Below are positions 45,216-54,684 of a stretch of 64,000 nucleotides of DNA, piece after piece. The DNA comes from an uncultured Porphyromonadaceae bacterium. Its GTDB lineage: Bacteria; Bacteroidota; Bacteroidia; Bacteroidales; Muribaculaceae. Made by a program: the position numbers and the translations under genes. The stretch covers positions 1 through 64,000 of the forward strand of contig CAMWSM010000005.1 of assembly GCA_947176915.1 (NCBI GenBank). The letters are read 5' to 3'. Position 1 is the first letter of the stretch. The number at the start of each line of letters is the position of its first letter. A model generated the notes under the pieces. That model made no database searches, was not told the DNA's origin, and worked only from the letters and a program-made list of their open reading frames with translations.

Positions 45216-46256
45216 TTACTGTTCGAGAATCACTGACATGCCCGGACGCAGATTGTCCACTTTTTTTGTGGGGCGTGCCTTAACCTGGAAAGTACGTGCA
45301 TCGAAATCACCTGTTGACTTGGTAGCCTGCCAGTTGGCGTAGGTGCCGAGGTCGCGGATATAGAACACTTTTGCAGTGGCATGAATGTCAAGGGCAGGAA
45401 TATAGACTTTTATCTCTGTGCCTAACTTAATGTCTTTCAATACAGTCTCACGCACGTTAAACACTACCCAATGATCATCTTTCTGAAGGGTCATAATCGG
45501 GGCTCCGGTAGCCACAAGTTCAGAGACATTAGGATAGACATCGGTGATCTCACCATCGCAGGGCGCCACGAGATACTGGTCTTCAAGAATAGCCTCTACC
45601 TCTTTCACACTTCCCTTAGCGACATTCACCATAGCCTGCGAAGCCATTTTCTCCTCTTTCTGAGCCCCGGCTCTTGCCAGATCATACTGGCTTTTAGCGG
45701 CAGCCTCACCTGCAGTAGCAGCCTGATAAGCAGCTTTCGCCTCATCGCGTTTCTGTTCGCTTACAACACCTTTTTCAAAAAGGTTTTGCATGCGCTGATA
45801 TGTTTTCTGAGCTATTCCGCTTGCCGCCTGCGCCTGTTTCCACACCTCCATTGCACTGTTGATTATCTGGGAGCGCGTTCCTGCATCCACGCGAGCATTT
45901 GTTGCAGCAGCAGCCTCTTCCATAGCCTGTGCCTGCGCAAGACGGGCATCCACCAGTGAGGAATGAATCTTTACGAGAGTATCGCCTGTCTTGACATGAG
46001 CGCCCTCTTCGACGTAAAATTCAGCCACGCGGCCGGGGAGTTTGCCCGAGATACGCACTTCAGTAGCATCGGCTTGTCCCTGAATGGTGTCAGGACCTTG
46101 TTTTATGGCAAGGAAACCAAAGATTGCGAGTCCGGCTATCACGAGCAAGACAATCACTATTGTGAGGATGAGGGTTCGATCTTTTGCAGAGACAGCATCC
46201 TTATCTGCCTGAGATTGAAAATCGGGTTGTGTCTGAGGGGTCTGTATAGTTGCCAT
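45216..46256 (-). CDS. HlyD-family periplasmic adaptor (membrane fusion protein)
   Basis: 346 residues. One N-terminal TM (LILTIVIVLLVIAGLAIFGFLAI), a biotinyl-lipoyl-like barrel (VRISGKLPGRVAEFYVEEGAHVKTGD), a long alpha-helical hairpin rich in Ala and Gln (about residues 110-210), and a closing beta-barrel (YLVAPCDGEITDVYPNVSELV; LRPGMSVILEQ). It bridges the ABC-2 permeases and the TolC-type channel. Confidence 0.93.
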   Translation of the reverse strand: MATIQTPQTQPDFQSQADKDAVSAKDRTLILTIVIVLLVIAGLAIFGFLAIKQGPDTIQGQADATEVRISGKLPGRVAEFYVEEGAHVKTGDTLVKIHSSLVDARLAQAQAMEEAAAATNARVDAGTRSQIINSAMEVWKQAQAASGIAQKTYQRMQNLFEKGVVSEQKRDEAKAAYQAATAGEAAAKSQYDLARAGAQKEEKMASQAMVNVAKGSVKEVEAILEDQYLVAPCDGEITDVYPNVSELVATGAPIMTLQKDDHWVVFNVRETVLKDIKLGTEIKVYIPALDIHATAKVFYIRDLGTYANWQATKSTGDFDARTFQVKARPTKKVDNLRPGMSVILEQ

Positions 46257-46277
46257 GAGAATATTTTTTATAGGGAT

Positions 46278-47708
46278 TTAATAAATAAGATTTCCGAGCA
46301 CTTTCGAGAGATATGTCTGGCATAATCTAATGCCGATCTGAGCATCAATCTTTTCAGAATTGGCAGCCAGCCAAGCTGTCTGGGCTCCGATCACGTCGTT
46401 GGTTGTAAGCACTCCCTCCTTGAAACCGAGCTCTGCCTGACGCATGTTCTCGTCAGCCTTCTGAAGATTGGTAACAGTCATATCGTAGGTTTTTTTTGCC
46501 TCGTCAAAACTGAACTGGGCCTGGCTTACCTGCAACTGGACCTTCTCCTCCACATCCTCAAGCATAAGGCGGGAAGCATTGGTCTGGGCTTTGGCTGCCT
46601 TGTAGCGGTTGTAATCACCTTTCCAATGCCATATAGGAACCGTGAGAGTTGCGCCCACATTGAAACCGCCTCCGAATTTTTTCTCAAAACCGTCAATCAC
46701 GTTCGGATTAGAAAAGGAGTATGCGCCGACAAGGGCAATTTTTGGCAACATCTCCCCGAGGGCGAGTTTCTCCTTGCTTTGCAGCATATTGATGCCTTGA
46801 CGGATTATTTCAAGATCCTGGCGTTTTGCATAAACATCCTCCATATTGGCAGTCGGGGCAGCTACGGCATCTCCGGCGTGTTTCAGGCCTTCATCCTGAA
46901 GTTCCATTTGGGTGTTGACAGGGAGGCCGCAAAGCTGGGCGAGGGCCATGCGTGAAAGAGTCAGACCGTTGTCTACTTTAGTTAGGGCAATTTTGGCTTC
47001 ATTAAGCTTTACTTCCACTGTCAGGAGGTCGCTTCTTGTTGCCACTCCTTCATCAAGCATGGCCTGCACGTCATATCGGAGAGTATCGACGAGATTTACA
47101 AAACTTTCCGCGAGTTCTTTCTTCTCTTTAAGAGACACTACAAGCCAGTAAGCTTCATCGACGGCAAACACCACATCCTGAGTGAGGTTATTTCTGGAAG
47201 CCTTTGCAAGTTTTTCTCCGAATCCGGCAATCTGATTGAGCGCACGAATCTGACCACCCATATAAATGGGCTGAGTAAGTGTTATTGCTCCCGCAAAAAC
47301 ATTGTGGACATCATACTCCATTGCTTCCTTGGGAATAACGGCAACTTCCGTAGGGATGTAACTACCGGTAGCAGGGTCTTTGATAGGAACGCCGTTTGCA
47401 TCCTTGAGTATGTTGTAGTTATATTTCTGCGTGGCCGGGTCGAAACTCATGGTGGGAAGTTTGGCATCTTCTCCAAGCAGGGCAATCTTATGTTGGTTAT
47501 ACATATATGTTCCCGTAAAGTCTATGCCTGGCAGATATGCTGATTGAGCCGCTTTGCGATAGTATTCCGCACTCCGAATATTTTCCTCCGCCATGCGGAT
47601 GGTCTTATTGTTTCTTACTGCCATGTTGCGGCAAGAATCGAGCGAGACAGATGCTGATGCCGCCAGTGATAGAGAGGCAAAAGATATAAGCAATAAAAGT
47701 TTTTTCAT
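46278..47708 (-). CDS. TolC-family outer-membrane efflux protein
   Basis: 476 residues with a signal peptide (KKLLLLISFASLSLAASASV). Two repeats of the TolC/OEP coiled-coil fold are visible, with typical phrases SLDSCRNMAVRNNKTIRMAEENI at the start of repeat one and RQDLEIIRQGINMLQSKEKLALGEMLPKI at repeat two. It forms the outer-membrane channel of the export set that follows. A -7 box lies at 47782. Confidence 0.94.
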   Translation of the reverse strand: MKKLLLLISFASLSLAASASVSLDSCRNMAVRNNKTIRMAEENIRSAEYYRKAAQSAYLPGIDFTGTYMYNQHKIALLGEDAKLPTMSFDPATQKYNYNILKDANGVPIKDPATGSYIPTEVAVIPKEAMEYDVHNVFAGAITLTQPIYMGGQIRALNQIAGFGEKLAKASRNNLTQDVVFAVDEAYWLVVSLKEKKELAESFVNLVDTLRYDVQAMLDEGVATRSDLLTVEVKLNEAKIALTKVDNGLTLSRMALAQLCGLPVNTQMELQDEGLKHAGDAVAAPTANMEDVYAKRQDLEIIRQGINMLQSKEKLALGEMLPKIALVGAYSFSNPNVIDGFEKKFGGGFNVGATLTVPIWHWKGDYNRYKAAKAQTNASRLMLEDVEEKVQLQVSQAQFSFDEAKKTYDMTVTNLQKADENMRQAELGFKEGVLTTNDVIGAQTAWLAANSEKIDAQIGIRLCQTYLSKVLGNLIY

Positions 47709-47781
47709 AAGTCAGATATAAATGGAAAGGCATTGGTATGCCCGTTATAACGGAGGAAAGGATACCTGCCTATTGATAATA

Positions 47782-47789
47782 CAAATTTA
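47782..47789 (-). promoter_or_regulatory. -7 box upstream of the efflux operon
   Basis: Minus-strand TAAATTTG about 75 bases before the tolC-like ATG; -33 element not evident. An inverted repeat AGAATTCC/GGAATTCT (47837-47865) lies further upstream. Confidence 0.4.
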
Positions 47790-47875
47790 GTGAAAAATTG
47801 TTTAAAAAAAGAAAAAATAGACCAATTAAAAGGAAAAGAATTCCCACTTATTATGGTGGAATTCTAAATGGGTGA

Positions 47876-48120
47876 CGAGAAAGAAAGCGGGACAATTTTA
47901 AGATTCGAATTTCTCCAGAAAGGATCTATAATGGAGATTATACTCAAGCCCGTAACACTACTATTCAGAAGATGCTTCGTATGGTTGGATTTGGGGATAA
48001 TATCGGGTCAGGTTTCCGGAAAATTTTAAACGCATGGAAAACTATCGGTTTTCCGCAGGCTGACATACATGAAGATTCTTATTACATAGCGGGATTGAAG
48101 AGCAATCCCCTACCACGCAT
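47876..48120 (+). pseudogene. 3' remnant of a putative ATP-binding (AlbA/HATPase-type) regulator
   Basis: An open frame without a proper start begins just after a stop at 47873. It reads RISPERIYNGDYTQARN, then TTIQKMLRMVGFGDNIGSGF, then RKILNAWKTIGFPQ. This closely resembles the C-terminal part of large Bacteroidetes DNA-binding/ATP-binding proteins (AlbA_2 plus HATPase_c_4 type), whose text around NPxIxxMFRxVGxxExxGSG is conserved. The rest of the protein, some 300 residues upstream, is absent, so it is a decayed leftover. The ORF continues downstream antisense to the nitroreductase, where it has no sense. Confidence 0.65.
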
Positions 48121-48154
48121 TACGAAAAAAAAAGGATGTATCTTAATCTTGATA

Positions 48155-48703
48155 CTATTCAAGATAGGTTATGTTAGCCGGATTCCATTTGTCGAGGGGT
48201 TTGTGGGGGGTAAGGACGTAACCGACAGGGATTACGTTGAAGGGGACGAACGTATCATCTATCTTCAGGAGTTGTTTTACTTTCTCCATGCGGTCAAAGT
48301 GAGGGTAGAGTGCTGTCCAGACACTTCCGAGACCTAAGGAGTTGGCAGCCAGAAGTATGTTTTCTGAGGCAGCGGAAAGATCCTGAACCCATAAGGTGTC
48401 ATCCACTCCCTCAAGAAATTTCTTGCTGTCTCCACAGGATACAATGGCTGCGGCTGCATCTTTAGCCATTTTGCAGTAGGGGAGGGAATCGGCAAGCTGC
48501 GCAAGGAGTGTCTTATCAGTAACAACATAGAAATGCCAAGGCTGACGGTTCACCCCGCTTGGAGCAGCCATAGCTGCATGCAAAAGTTGCTCAATCTGAT
48601 TTTTACTTACCTCACGCGTCGTGTCAAACAATCGGTCGCTGGTGCGTGTAAGGATATTTTTCATTACAATATTCTCATCGTTGCGTTCTGCAATATTTTT
48701 CAT
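48155..48703 (-). CDS. nitroreductase family flavoprotein
   Basis: 182 residues. Family cues: RLFDTTREVSKNQIEQLLHAAMAAPSGVNRQPWHFYVV (FMN-binding N-terminus), a mid-region with DLSAASENILLAANSLGLGSVWTALYP, and the closing VIPVGYVLTPHKP. It is an FMN enzyme that reduces nitro, quinone or similar compounds with NAD(P)H. A second in-frame Met (residue 14, MKNILTRTS) could be the start, as the repeated MKNI at both sites looks odd. Divergent from the MATE gene. Confidence 0.92.
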   Translation of the reverse strand: MKNIAERNDENIVMKNILTRTSDRLFDTTREVSKNQIEQLLHAAMAAPSGVNRQPWHFYVVTDKTLLAQLADSLPYCKMAKDAAAAIVSCGDSKKFLEGVDDTLWVQDLSAASENILLAANSLGLGSVWTALYPHFDRMEKVKQLLKIDDTFVPFNVIPVGYVLTPHKPLDKWNPANITYLE

Positions 48704-48818
48704 AATAATACTTTATATGATTTAAGAGTTCAGCTTTTAATTAATAAAACGTTGGGGTTAAGACAATGTTCAGGCAATGTCAAGACGGGTCTTGGGAGAG
48801 TAATGTCAAAAAGGGATA

Positions 48819-48850
48819 TTTGGCGTGTTGGGGAATAATGGCTAACTTTG
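48819..48850 (+). promoter_or_regulatory. promoter of the MATE gene
   Basis: TTTG (48819-48822), 20 bases, TAACTTTG (48843-48850). The ATG is at 48879. Confidence 0.7.
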
Positions 48851-48878
48851 CAAATGAAAACAGAATAGAGCCTTATTC

Positions 48879-50255
48879 ATGAAGGGAAAAGCATTCATAC
48901 GTAAAATCACACCGGAATCATATCTTGAATCATATAAGAGCCTTATCAGGCTCGGAGTGCCCGTGCTTGTTACTCAGATAGGGGTTATTGTAGTGAACTT
49001 TGCCGACACGATGATGGTCGGGGCATACGGTCTGGATGAGCTTGCGGCGTCAGCTTTCGTCAACAGCCTGTTCATAGTTGTGATGGTGATGCTGATGGGC
49101 TTTGCAGGAGGAGTAACCCCTCTTATCGGCGCTCTCTACGGGAGAGGGGATCATGAGGAGGGAGGAAGGATTTTGCGTGGCGCACTTCAGGTGAATCTTA
49201 TCATGGCGGTGCTCTTCACCCTCATCATGAGCGGACTTTATTTCTTTCTGGACAGGTTCGGTCAGGATGAGGAATTGCTTCCGATAGCACGTGAATATTA
49301 TCTTATAGTGCTTTTCACTCTCCTGCCGATGACCGTGTTCAATTGTTTTCAGCAGATGGCTAACGGCACGACCGACACAGCCACTCCCATGTGGATAATT
49401 CTTGGATGTGATGTGCTGAACATAGGAGGCAACTATCTTTTGATATTCGGCAAGTTCGGGTGTCCCGAGTTAGGACTGACAGGAGCGGGGATAAGCACCT
49501 TGACCGCCCGCACGACGGGGGCGATAGCTATTGTGGCAGTAGTAGGGTGGCGCAAAAGATACCGTCCTTACTGGAATGCAATGAAAAGTCTCTCCGCGGG
49601 AGGGGATAGAAGGATGAAAGTGTGGATCACAAGTTATCCTTTAATGATTCAGAGCGGGGTGGAATGCGGCCTATGGGCATTCGGAGCCATTGTCAGCGGT
49701 TGGTTCGGGAAAGTTCAGCTTGCCGCCTATCAGGTTATGAACACGATAGCGCAGCTTGGATTTATGACCTATATGGGATTCGGATGGGCGACGTCTATCC
49801 GTGTCGCCAACTTTACGGGTGTGGACGACATAGCCGGAGTAAGACAGATCACGAAAGCCGGATTGCATCTTGTGCTGGGGTTGGCAACCATAGCCTCAAT
49901 AATCTTCTTCTTCTTTACGGAAAACCTTGTTCATCTCTTCACTCCGGAGGATAATGTAGCCGTAGCGGCAATCTCACTCATTCTCCCCTTGATCCTCTAT
50001 CAGTATTGCGACGGGGCACAACTAACCTTTGTCAATGCCTTGCGCGGCACTTCCGTAGTGAAGCCTTTGCTTTGGATTTCGCTGATCAGTTATATTGCAG
50101 TAGGCATACCCGTGCTCCTGTTGTTTGCAAAAGGATTCAATCTTGGGGTGGTGGGTGTATATTACAGTTTTTCCGTAGCGCTTGCCACAGCCACTGTGTT
50201 GCTTGTCATAGCGTTCCGCAAGGCATTGACAGGGCTGTCAATAAAAAATCGGTAA
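48879..50255 (+). CDS. MATE family multidrug/toxin efflux transporter
   Basis: 458 residues with about 12 TMs in two halves. Typical cues: RLGVPVLVTQIGVIVVNFADTMMVG in TM1, GLTGAGISTLTAR in the first half, and the C-terminal half starting at YPLMIQSGVECG. It likely uses a Na+ or H+ gradient to export cationic compounds. It stands alone; parA follows after 86 bases with its own promoter. Confidence 0.94.
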   Translation: MKGKAFIRKITPESYLESYKSLIRLGVPVLVTQIGVIVVNFADTMMVGAYGLDELAASAFVNSLFIVVMVMLMGFAGGVTPLIGALYGRGDHEEGGRILRGALQVNLIMAVLFTLIMSGLYFFLDRFGQDEELLPIAREYYLIVLFTLLPMTVFNCFQQMANGTTDTATPMWIILGCDVLNIGGNYLLIFGKFGCPELGLTGAGISTLTARTTGAIAIVAVVGWRKRYRPYWNAMKSLSAGGDRRMKVWITSYPLMIQSGVECGLWAFGAIVSGWFGKVQLAAYQVMNTIAQLGFMTYMGFGWATSIRVANFTGVDDIAGVRQITKAGLHLVLGLATIASIIFFFFTENLVHLFTPEDNVAVAAISLILPLILYQYCDGAQLTFVNALRGTSVVKPLLWISLISYIAVGIPVLLLFAKGFNLGVVGVYYSFSVALATATVLLVIAFRKALTGLSIKNR

Positions 50256-50281
50256 GTGTTAAGACACTTTAATATAAAAAA

Positions 50282-50313
50282 TTGTGAATTGTCAGATAAA
50301 TTTCATTACTTTG
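50282..50313 (+). promoter_or_regulatory. promoter of the parA operon
   Basis: TTG (50282-50284), 21 bases, TTACTTTG (50306-50313), one base off TAnnTTTG. The parA ATG is at 50342. Confidence 0.5.
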
Positions 50314-50341
50314 CAGACTCTAACCATATCATAAAAAGGAA

Positions 50342-51118
50342 ATGGGAAAAATCATAGCAATTGCCAATCAGAAAGGAGGCGTCGGAAAGACGACGACAGC
50401 GTTTAATCTGGGAGCCTGTCTTGCCGCAGATGGCAAAAAGGTGTTGCTTGTAGATGCTGACCCTCAGGCGAACGCCACATCAGGGCTTGGGGTGAATCCG
50501 GACGAAGCGGAATTGTCAATTTATGAATGTCTTGTAGATGGAGCGGATCCACATAAAGCCATAGTTGACACATGTGTCGAGGGATTGAGTCTCATCTGCT
50601 CCCGAATAGACCTTGTAGGGGCTGAAGTGGAGCTTATGAACAGACGCGACAGGGAGAAAGCACTTTGCCGTGTTCTTGAGCCCCTGAAGGAGGATTTTGA
50701 CTTTATACTCATCGACTGCAGCCCATCGTTGGGAGTAATAACGGTCAATGCGCTTGCGGCAGCCGATTCAGTAATAATACCGGTGCAGGCAGAGTATTTT
50801 GCATTGGAGGGGATTTCCCAGCTGCTCAATACGATACGCATAATAAAGAGCCGTCTGCGTCCGGAGTTGGAGATAGAGGGCTTTTTGCTTACAATGTATG
50901 ATGCTCGCCTGCGTCTTGCGAATCAGATTTTCGAGGAGCTTAAGGGCCATTTCGGAGACATGGTCTTCACCACTGTCATCCCCCGCAATATCAAGCTTTC
51001 GGAATCACCGAGCCACGGGCTGCCGGTAATCCTATACGACCCGGAGAGCCGGGGTTCGATAGCCTACAGTCAGCTTGGCAAAGAGCTGATAGCACGCAAC
51101 CGGAGGAAGAAAGCCTGA
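50342..51118 (+). CDS. parA: chromosome partitioning ATPase ParA (Soj)
   Basis: 258 residues. Deviant Walker A KGGVGKTT at the very N-terminus, A' motif LLVDADPQANAT, Walker B ILIDCSPSLG. The short form without a helix-turn-helix fits a chromosomal Soj type rather than a large plasmid ParA. It works with ParB in origin segregation and leads the four-gene unit parA-parB-DUF5683-mltD. Confidence 0.97.
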   Translation: MGKIIAIANQKGGVGKTTTAFNLGACLAADGKKVLLVDADPQANATSGLGVNPDEAELSIYECLVDGADPHKAIVDTCVEGLSLICSRIDLVGAEVELMNRRDREKALCRVLEPLKEDFDFILIDCSPSLGVITVNALAAADSVIIPVQAEYFALEGISQLLNTIRIIKSRLRPELEIEGFLLTMYDARLRLANQIFEELKGHFGDMVFTTVIPRNIKLSESPSHGLPVILYDPESRGSIAYSQLGKELIARNRRKKA

Positions 51119-51140
51119 ATATAATAACAGAAACTAAAGA

Positions 51141-52013
51141 ATGGCATTAAAAAGAAACGCATTGGGACGTGGACTTGATTCGCTGATCTCAATGACCGAC
51201 ATACAGACAGGCGGCTCATCCGCCATAAACGAGATTGAGGTGGATCTTATCTTCCCCAATCCGGATCAGCCGCGTCGCACTTTTGACGAGGATACGCTTG
51301 AAGAACTTGCTTCCTCAATACGTGAATTAGGAGTTATCCAGCCTCTTTCCCTGCGTGATGCCGGTGATGGCACCTATCAGATCATAGCCGGCGAACGACG
51401 CTGGCGGGCAGCTAAGCTCGCGGGGATCGACAGCGTCCCGGCATACGTGAGGACGGCTTCCGATTCGGAGGTAACGGAGATGGCGCTTATAGAGAATATC
51501 CAGCGTGAGGATCTGAACGCGATAGAGGTGGCTTTGGCATTCCGTAAGTTGATCGATACATATAATCTTACTCAAGACCGTCTTTCGGAACGGCTCGGGA
51601 AGAAGAGGGCAACTATCGCCAATCATCTTCGTCTGCTCAAACTTCCGGCTGAGATTCAGCTTGGACTTCGCGACCATAAGCTCGATATGGGACATGCGCG
51701 CGCGCTTCTTTCTGTAACAGACCCTAAGGAGCAGCTAAAGCTTTACAATCTTATCCTCAAGGAGGGATTGTCGGTGAGAAAAGTTGAGGAACTTGCCAGG
51801 GGACTGGGGGATCCTGAGCTTCCCTCCGCTCCTAAAGCCCCGGCAAAGGATAACGGAAATTATGATGCTTTTGCAAACGATCTTGTATCTTATTTCCCGA
51901 CCCCGGTGAAATTCTCCAGAAGAGCAGATGGAAAGGGTTCCATAACATTTAAATTCACCTCGGATGAGGAACTCTCCAAAATTGTGGAGCTCTTCGAGAA
52001 AATGAAGCAATAA
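51141..52013 (+). CDS. parB: chromosome partitioning protein ParB (Spo0J)
   Basis: 290 residues. Start typical of the family (RNALGRGLDSLIS). CTPase/N-terminal motifs NPDQPRRTFDE, GERRWRA and ENIQREDLNAIE, then the helix-turn-helix (LSERLGKKRATIANHLRLLKLP) and a C-terminal dimer domain. It should bind parS; no perfect parS (TGTTTCACGTGAAACA) is seen in this window. It follows parA by 22 bases. Confidence 0.97.
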   Translation: MALKRNALGRGLDSLISMTDIQTGGSSAINEIEVDLIFPNPDQPRRTFDEDTLEELASSIRELGVIQPLSLRDAGDGTYQIIAGERRWRAAKLAGIDSVPAYVRTASDSEVTEMALIENIQREDLNAIEVALAFRKLIDTYNLTQDRLSERLGKKRATIANHLRLLKLPAEIQLGLRDHKLDMGHARALLSVTDPKEQLKLYNLILKEGLSVRKVEELARGLGDPELPSAPKAPAKDNGNYDAFANDLVSYFPTPVKFSRRADGKGSITFKFTSDEELSKIVELFEKMKQ

Positions 52014-52038
52014 ACCAACATCAGCCGAGGGAAGGAAA

Positions 52039-52788
52039 ATGAAGATTAAAAGGAAAACCGAACTTATGGCCTACCTACGCATAGCGCTGGCGTTATGTGT
52101 CTTGTTTGTGTGCGGATTGCAGACAGAGGCACAGACCCGTCAGAATCCTGTGCGTGAGAATCCGGATTCTACCGTCTATCTTGACGCGGAGCTCCTTGTC
52201 AGAGAACCTCTTGGCGTGGAAGGGGAGGCAGCCGACACCTTGCAGACAGTGGTTACGGCAGATGATTATCCGTATGGACTTGACGGGAAAAAGATATTTA
52301 ATCCTAATCCCACCAGAGCGGTGTGGATGTCGGCTCTATTCCCGGGTCTGGGACAGATATATAACCGGCGCTACTGGAAACTTCCCATAATAGTTGGCGG
52401 ATTCATGGGCCTGGGATATGCCACAAGCTGGAATAACAGCCAGCTTAGGGATTATACACAAGGCTATCGCGACCTGATGGATGATGATCCCTCCACCAAA
52501 TCCTACATGAATTTCTTTCCTCCTACCACCAATGAGTCAGACCTTGACAAGACATGGCTGGCGAATACGCTTAAATCCCGCAGAGACTTCTATCGCCGCA
52601 ACCGCGACCTTTGCATAATCTGCTGCGTGGGTCTTTATCTTCTCTGCATGGTGGATGCATACGTTGATGCCTCTCTTGTGCATTTCGATATATCTCCCGA
52701 CCTCTCCATCGACTGGAGTCCGACGCTTATTGTTAATCCCGGCGACCGTAAGGTGAGTGCCGGACTTAACTGGGCGTTCAATTTCTAA
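52039..52788 (+). CDS. DUF5683 membrane protein in the par operon
   Basis: 249 residues. An N-terminal signal or membrane segment (LRIALALCVLFVCGLQTEAQ), then the DUF5683 core with RAVWMSALFPGLGQIYNRRYWKLPI, two or three TM segments (IIVGGFMGLGYATSW; LCIICCVGLYLLCMVDAYVDA), and a C-terminal beta-like tail. Function unknown; it is conserved between parB and a murein transglycosylase in Bacteroidetes. ATG at 52066 is an alternative start. Confidence 0.82.
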   Translation: MKIKRKTELMAYLRIALALCVLFVCGLQTEAQTRQNPVRENPDSTVYLDAELLVREPLGVEGEAADTLQTVVTADDYPYGLDGKKIFNPNPTRAVWMSALFPGLGQIYNRRYWKLPIIVGGFMGLGYATSWNNSQLRDYTQGYRDLMDDDPSTKSYMNFFPPTTNESDLDKTWLANTLKSRRDFYRRNRDLCIICCVGLYLLCMVDAYVDASLVHFDISPDLSIDWSPTLIVNPGDRKVSAGLNWAFNF

Positions 52789-52812
52789 GCTCTCCCTAAA
52801 AATAATGAAACA

Positions 52813-54573
52813 ATGAAAAGAGAATTGCTAATAGCCCTGTTGACTGCCTGCTCCTTGTCAGGCATAGCCAAAAACGACAAACAGCAGAATGTGCTCGACC
52901 TCAAGCACAGCATAACAGACAATTCAATAGTTTATCCTGAGAGTTTCGAGGATAACACCCGAAAGATGCAGGAAAGTTGGTTTGTGAAAAACTATACCGC
53001 TACCGACAACCGTTATGAGACGGAACCGGATGCAGATGTGTCGGATGCGGAGATGGCAAAACGTCTTTCCGCCTTGCCGACGATCATAGAGATGCCCTAC
53101 AATCAGGTGGTGCGGAGTTACATCGACCGTTACACGAAACAGGGAAGAGCGCAGGTTTCAGCCTTATTGGGATTGAGCCTTTATTACATGCCGGTCTTTG
53201 AGCAGGCTCTCGAAGAACAAGGTCTTCCGCTTGAACTAAAATATCTTCCTGTGATAGAGTCAGGATTAAATCCGAATGCGGTTTCCAAACATGGCGCCGC
53301 CGGTCTTTGGCAATTTATGCTCGGGACGGCAAAAGGTCTTGGCATGGAGGTGAATTCACTTGTCGATGAACGCCGCGATCCCTACGTAGCGTCAGAGAGA
53401 GCAGTCTCCTATCTGAAAGATCTCTACGCTGCTTACGGCGACTGGAGCCTTGCCATAGCCGCCTATAATTGCGGACCGGGAACGGTCAATAAGGCGATAC
53501 GACGTGCCGGAGGAGATCCCAAGAGCCACGATTTCTGGTCGATATATTCTTATCTGCCTGCGGAGACGAGGGGGTACGTGCCGATGTTTATTGCTGCCAA
53601 CTATGTAATGAACTACTATCCCAAGCATAATATCTCGCCGGTATTGCCTGTGAAACCCTTGGTAATGGATACGATTCAGGTAGGGGAGAGGATTCATTTC
53701 AATCAGATTTCAAAGGTGATTGATATTCCGGTTGAGGAGTTGAGAATCCTCAATCCGCAGTTCAGGGCAGATATCATACCGGGCACACCCGATTCACCCT
53801 ACACGCTGATTCTGCCGTCGCAGCAGATACATGCCTACCTTATGAGTGAGAACGACATTCGTAATTATGAGGCGGAGAAATATAGCAAGCGGGAGATTGT
53901 TGAACCTGGAGAGGTCATTGCGGATAATATTGTGGCAGTGGAGGATACTCAGATCTGGCCCGAGGATATGGGAGAGGTGGCTTCTGCGTCAAACAAGTCC
54001 GGGAAAACGACAAAATCATTAGTGGTCCATAAAGTTGTGGCAGGGGAAACCTTGTCTTCGATTGCCGATAAATACGGAGTTTCCATTTCTGACATCAAGC
54101 GCACAAATAATCTTCGACGGAATGCAGTCAGGGTAGGTCAGCAGTTGAGAATATCTTCAAGCACGCCTCAGGCAGTAATGGAGAACACCGTAGCCACGGT
54201 GTCGGGTAAAGCGCAGCAGAACCGTGCTGTGAAAGCTCCGAAAGAAACTGCCAGACAGCAAGCATCCAAGACATCGCGTCAGGATACAAAAACTAAAGCG
54301 GCTCCGGCAGCTCCTGCCAGTCATAAGTTGAAGAACGGCGAGACTTTATCATCACTTTCCAAGAAGTATGGAGTCAGCATTGATGAGATAAAGCGGGCTA
54401 ACGGCATGAAGAATGATAATCTCCGCGCCGGGGAGAGCATCAAGATTCCGACAAAGAGCTCAGGAAGCGTCAAGTCTTCCTCTAAGAAAAGCACTGCTAA
54501 AAAGAGCTCAGCCAAGACTTCGGGCAAGAGCGGCACAGCCAAGAAAAGCAGCAGCAAGAAAAAGAGAAGATAA
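52813..54573 (+). CDS. mltD: MltD-like lytic transglycosylase with LysM domains
   Basis: 586 residues with a signal peptide (KRELLIALLTACSLSGIAK). The SLT domain (about residues 110-260) has the catalytic Glu in YLPVIESGLNPNAVS and the AAYNCGPGTVNKAI block. Two LysM motifs follow (VVAGETLSSIADKYGVSISD; LKNGETLSSLSKKYGVSIDE), then a low-complexity Ser/Lys tail (KKSSSKKKRR). It cuts murein glycan strands. It starts 24 bases after DUF5683, ending the par operon. Confidence 0.93.
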   Translation: MKRELLIALLTACSLSGIAKNDKQQNVLDLKHSITDNSIVYPESFEDNTRKMQESWFVKNYTATDNRYETEPDADVSDAEMAKRLSALPTIIEMPYNQVVRSYIDRYTKQGRAQVSALLGLSLYYMPVFEQALEEQGLPLELKYLPVIESGLNPNAVSKHGAAGLWQFMLGTAKGLGMEVNSLVDERRDPYVASERAVSYLKDLYAAYGDWSLAIAAYNCGPGTVNKAIRRAGGDPKSHDFWSIYSYLPAETRGYVPMFIAANYVMNYYPKHNISPVLPVKPLVMDTIQVGERIHFNQISKVIDIPVEELRILNPQFRADIIPGTPDSPYTLILPSQQIHAYLMSENDIRNYEAEKYSKREIVEPGEVIADNIVAVEDTQIWPEDMGEVASASNKSGKTTKSLVVHKVVAGETLSSIADKYGVSISDIKRTNNLRRNAVRVGQQLRISSSTPQAVMENTVATVSGKAQQNRAVKAPKETARQQASKTSRQDTKTKAAPAAPASHKLKNGETLSSLSKKYGVSIDEIKRANGMKNDNLRAGESIKIPTKSSGSVKSSSKKSTAKKSSAKTSGKSGTAKKSSSKKKRR

Positions 54574-54611
54574 ATTCCTTTGACAATATCCACAGTGGAT
54601 AAATAAATATT

Positions 54612-54649
54612 AAGAGGATGTATCAAAATTAAGATACATCCTCTTTTCG
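54612..54649 (+). terminator. terminator of the parA-mltD operon
   Basis: AAGAGGATGTATC (54612-54624) pairs with GATACATCCTCTT (54633-54645) around AAAATTAA, then TTTTC-like sequence. A direct repeat of ttttcgtaatgcYtggKagg begins at its 3' end (two copies within 54643-54685). Confidence 0.85.
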
Positions 54650-54684
54650 TAATGCCTGGTAGGATTTTTCGTAATGCTTGGGAG

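Noticed and set aside
47972-48337. 121-codon ORF as an intact gene
   Set aside because: Only its first half resembles a family; the rest runs antisense to the nitroreductase, and the upstream portion of the protein is missing.
50342-52013. parS sites near parAB
   Set aside because: I looked for TGTTTCACGTGAAACA or close forms and saw none in the window.
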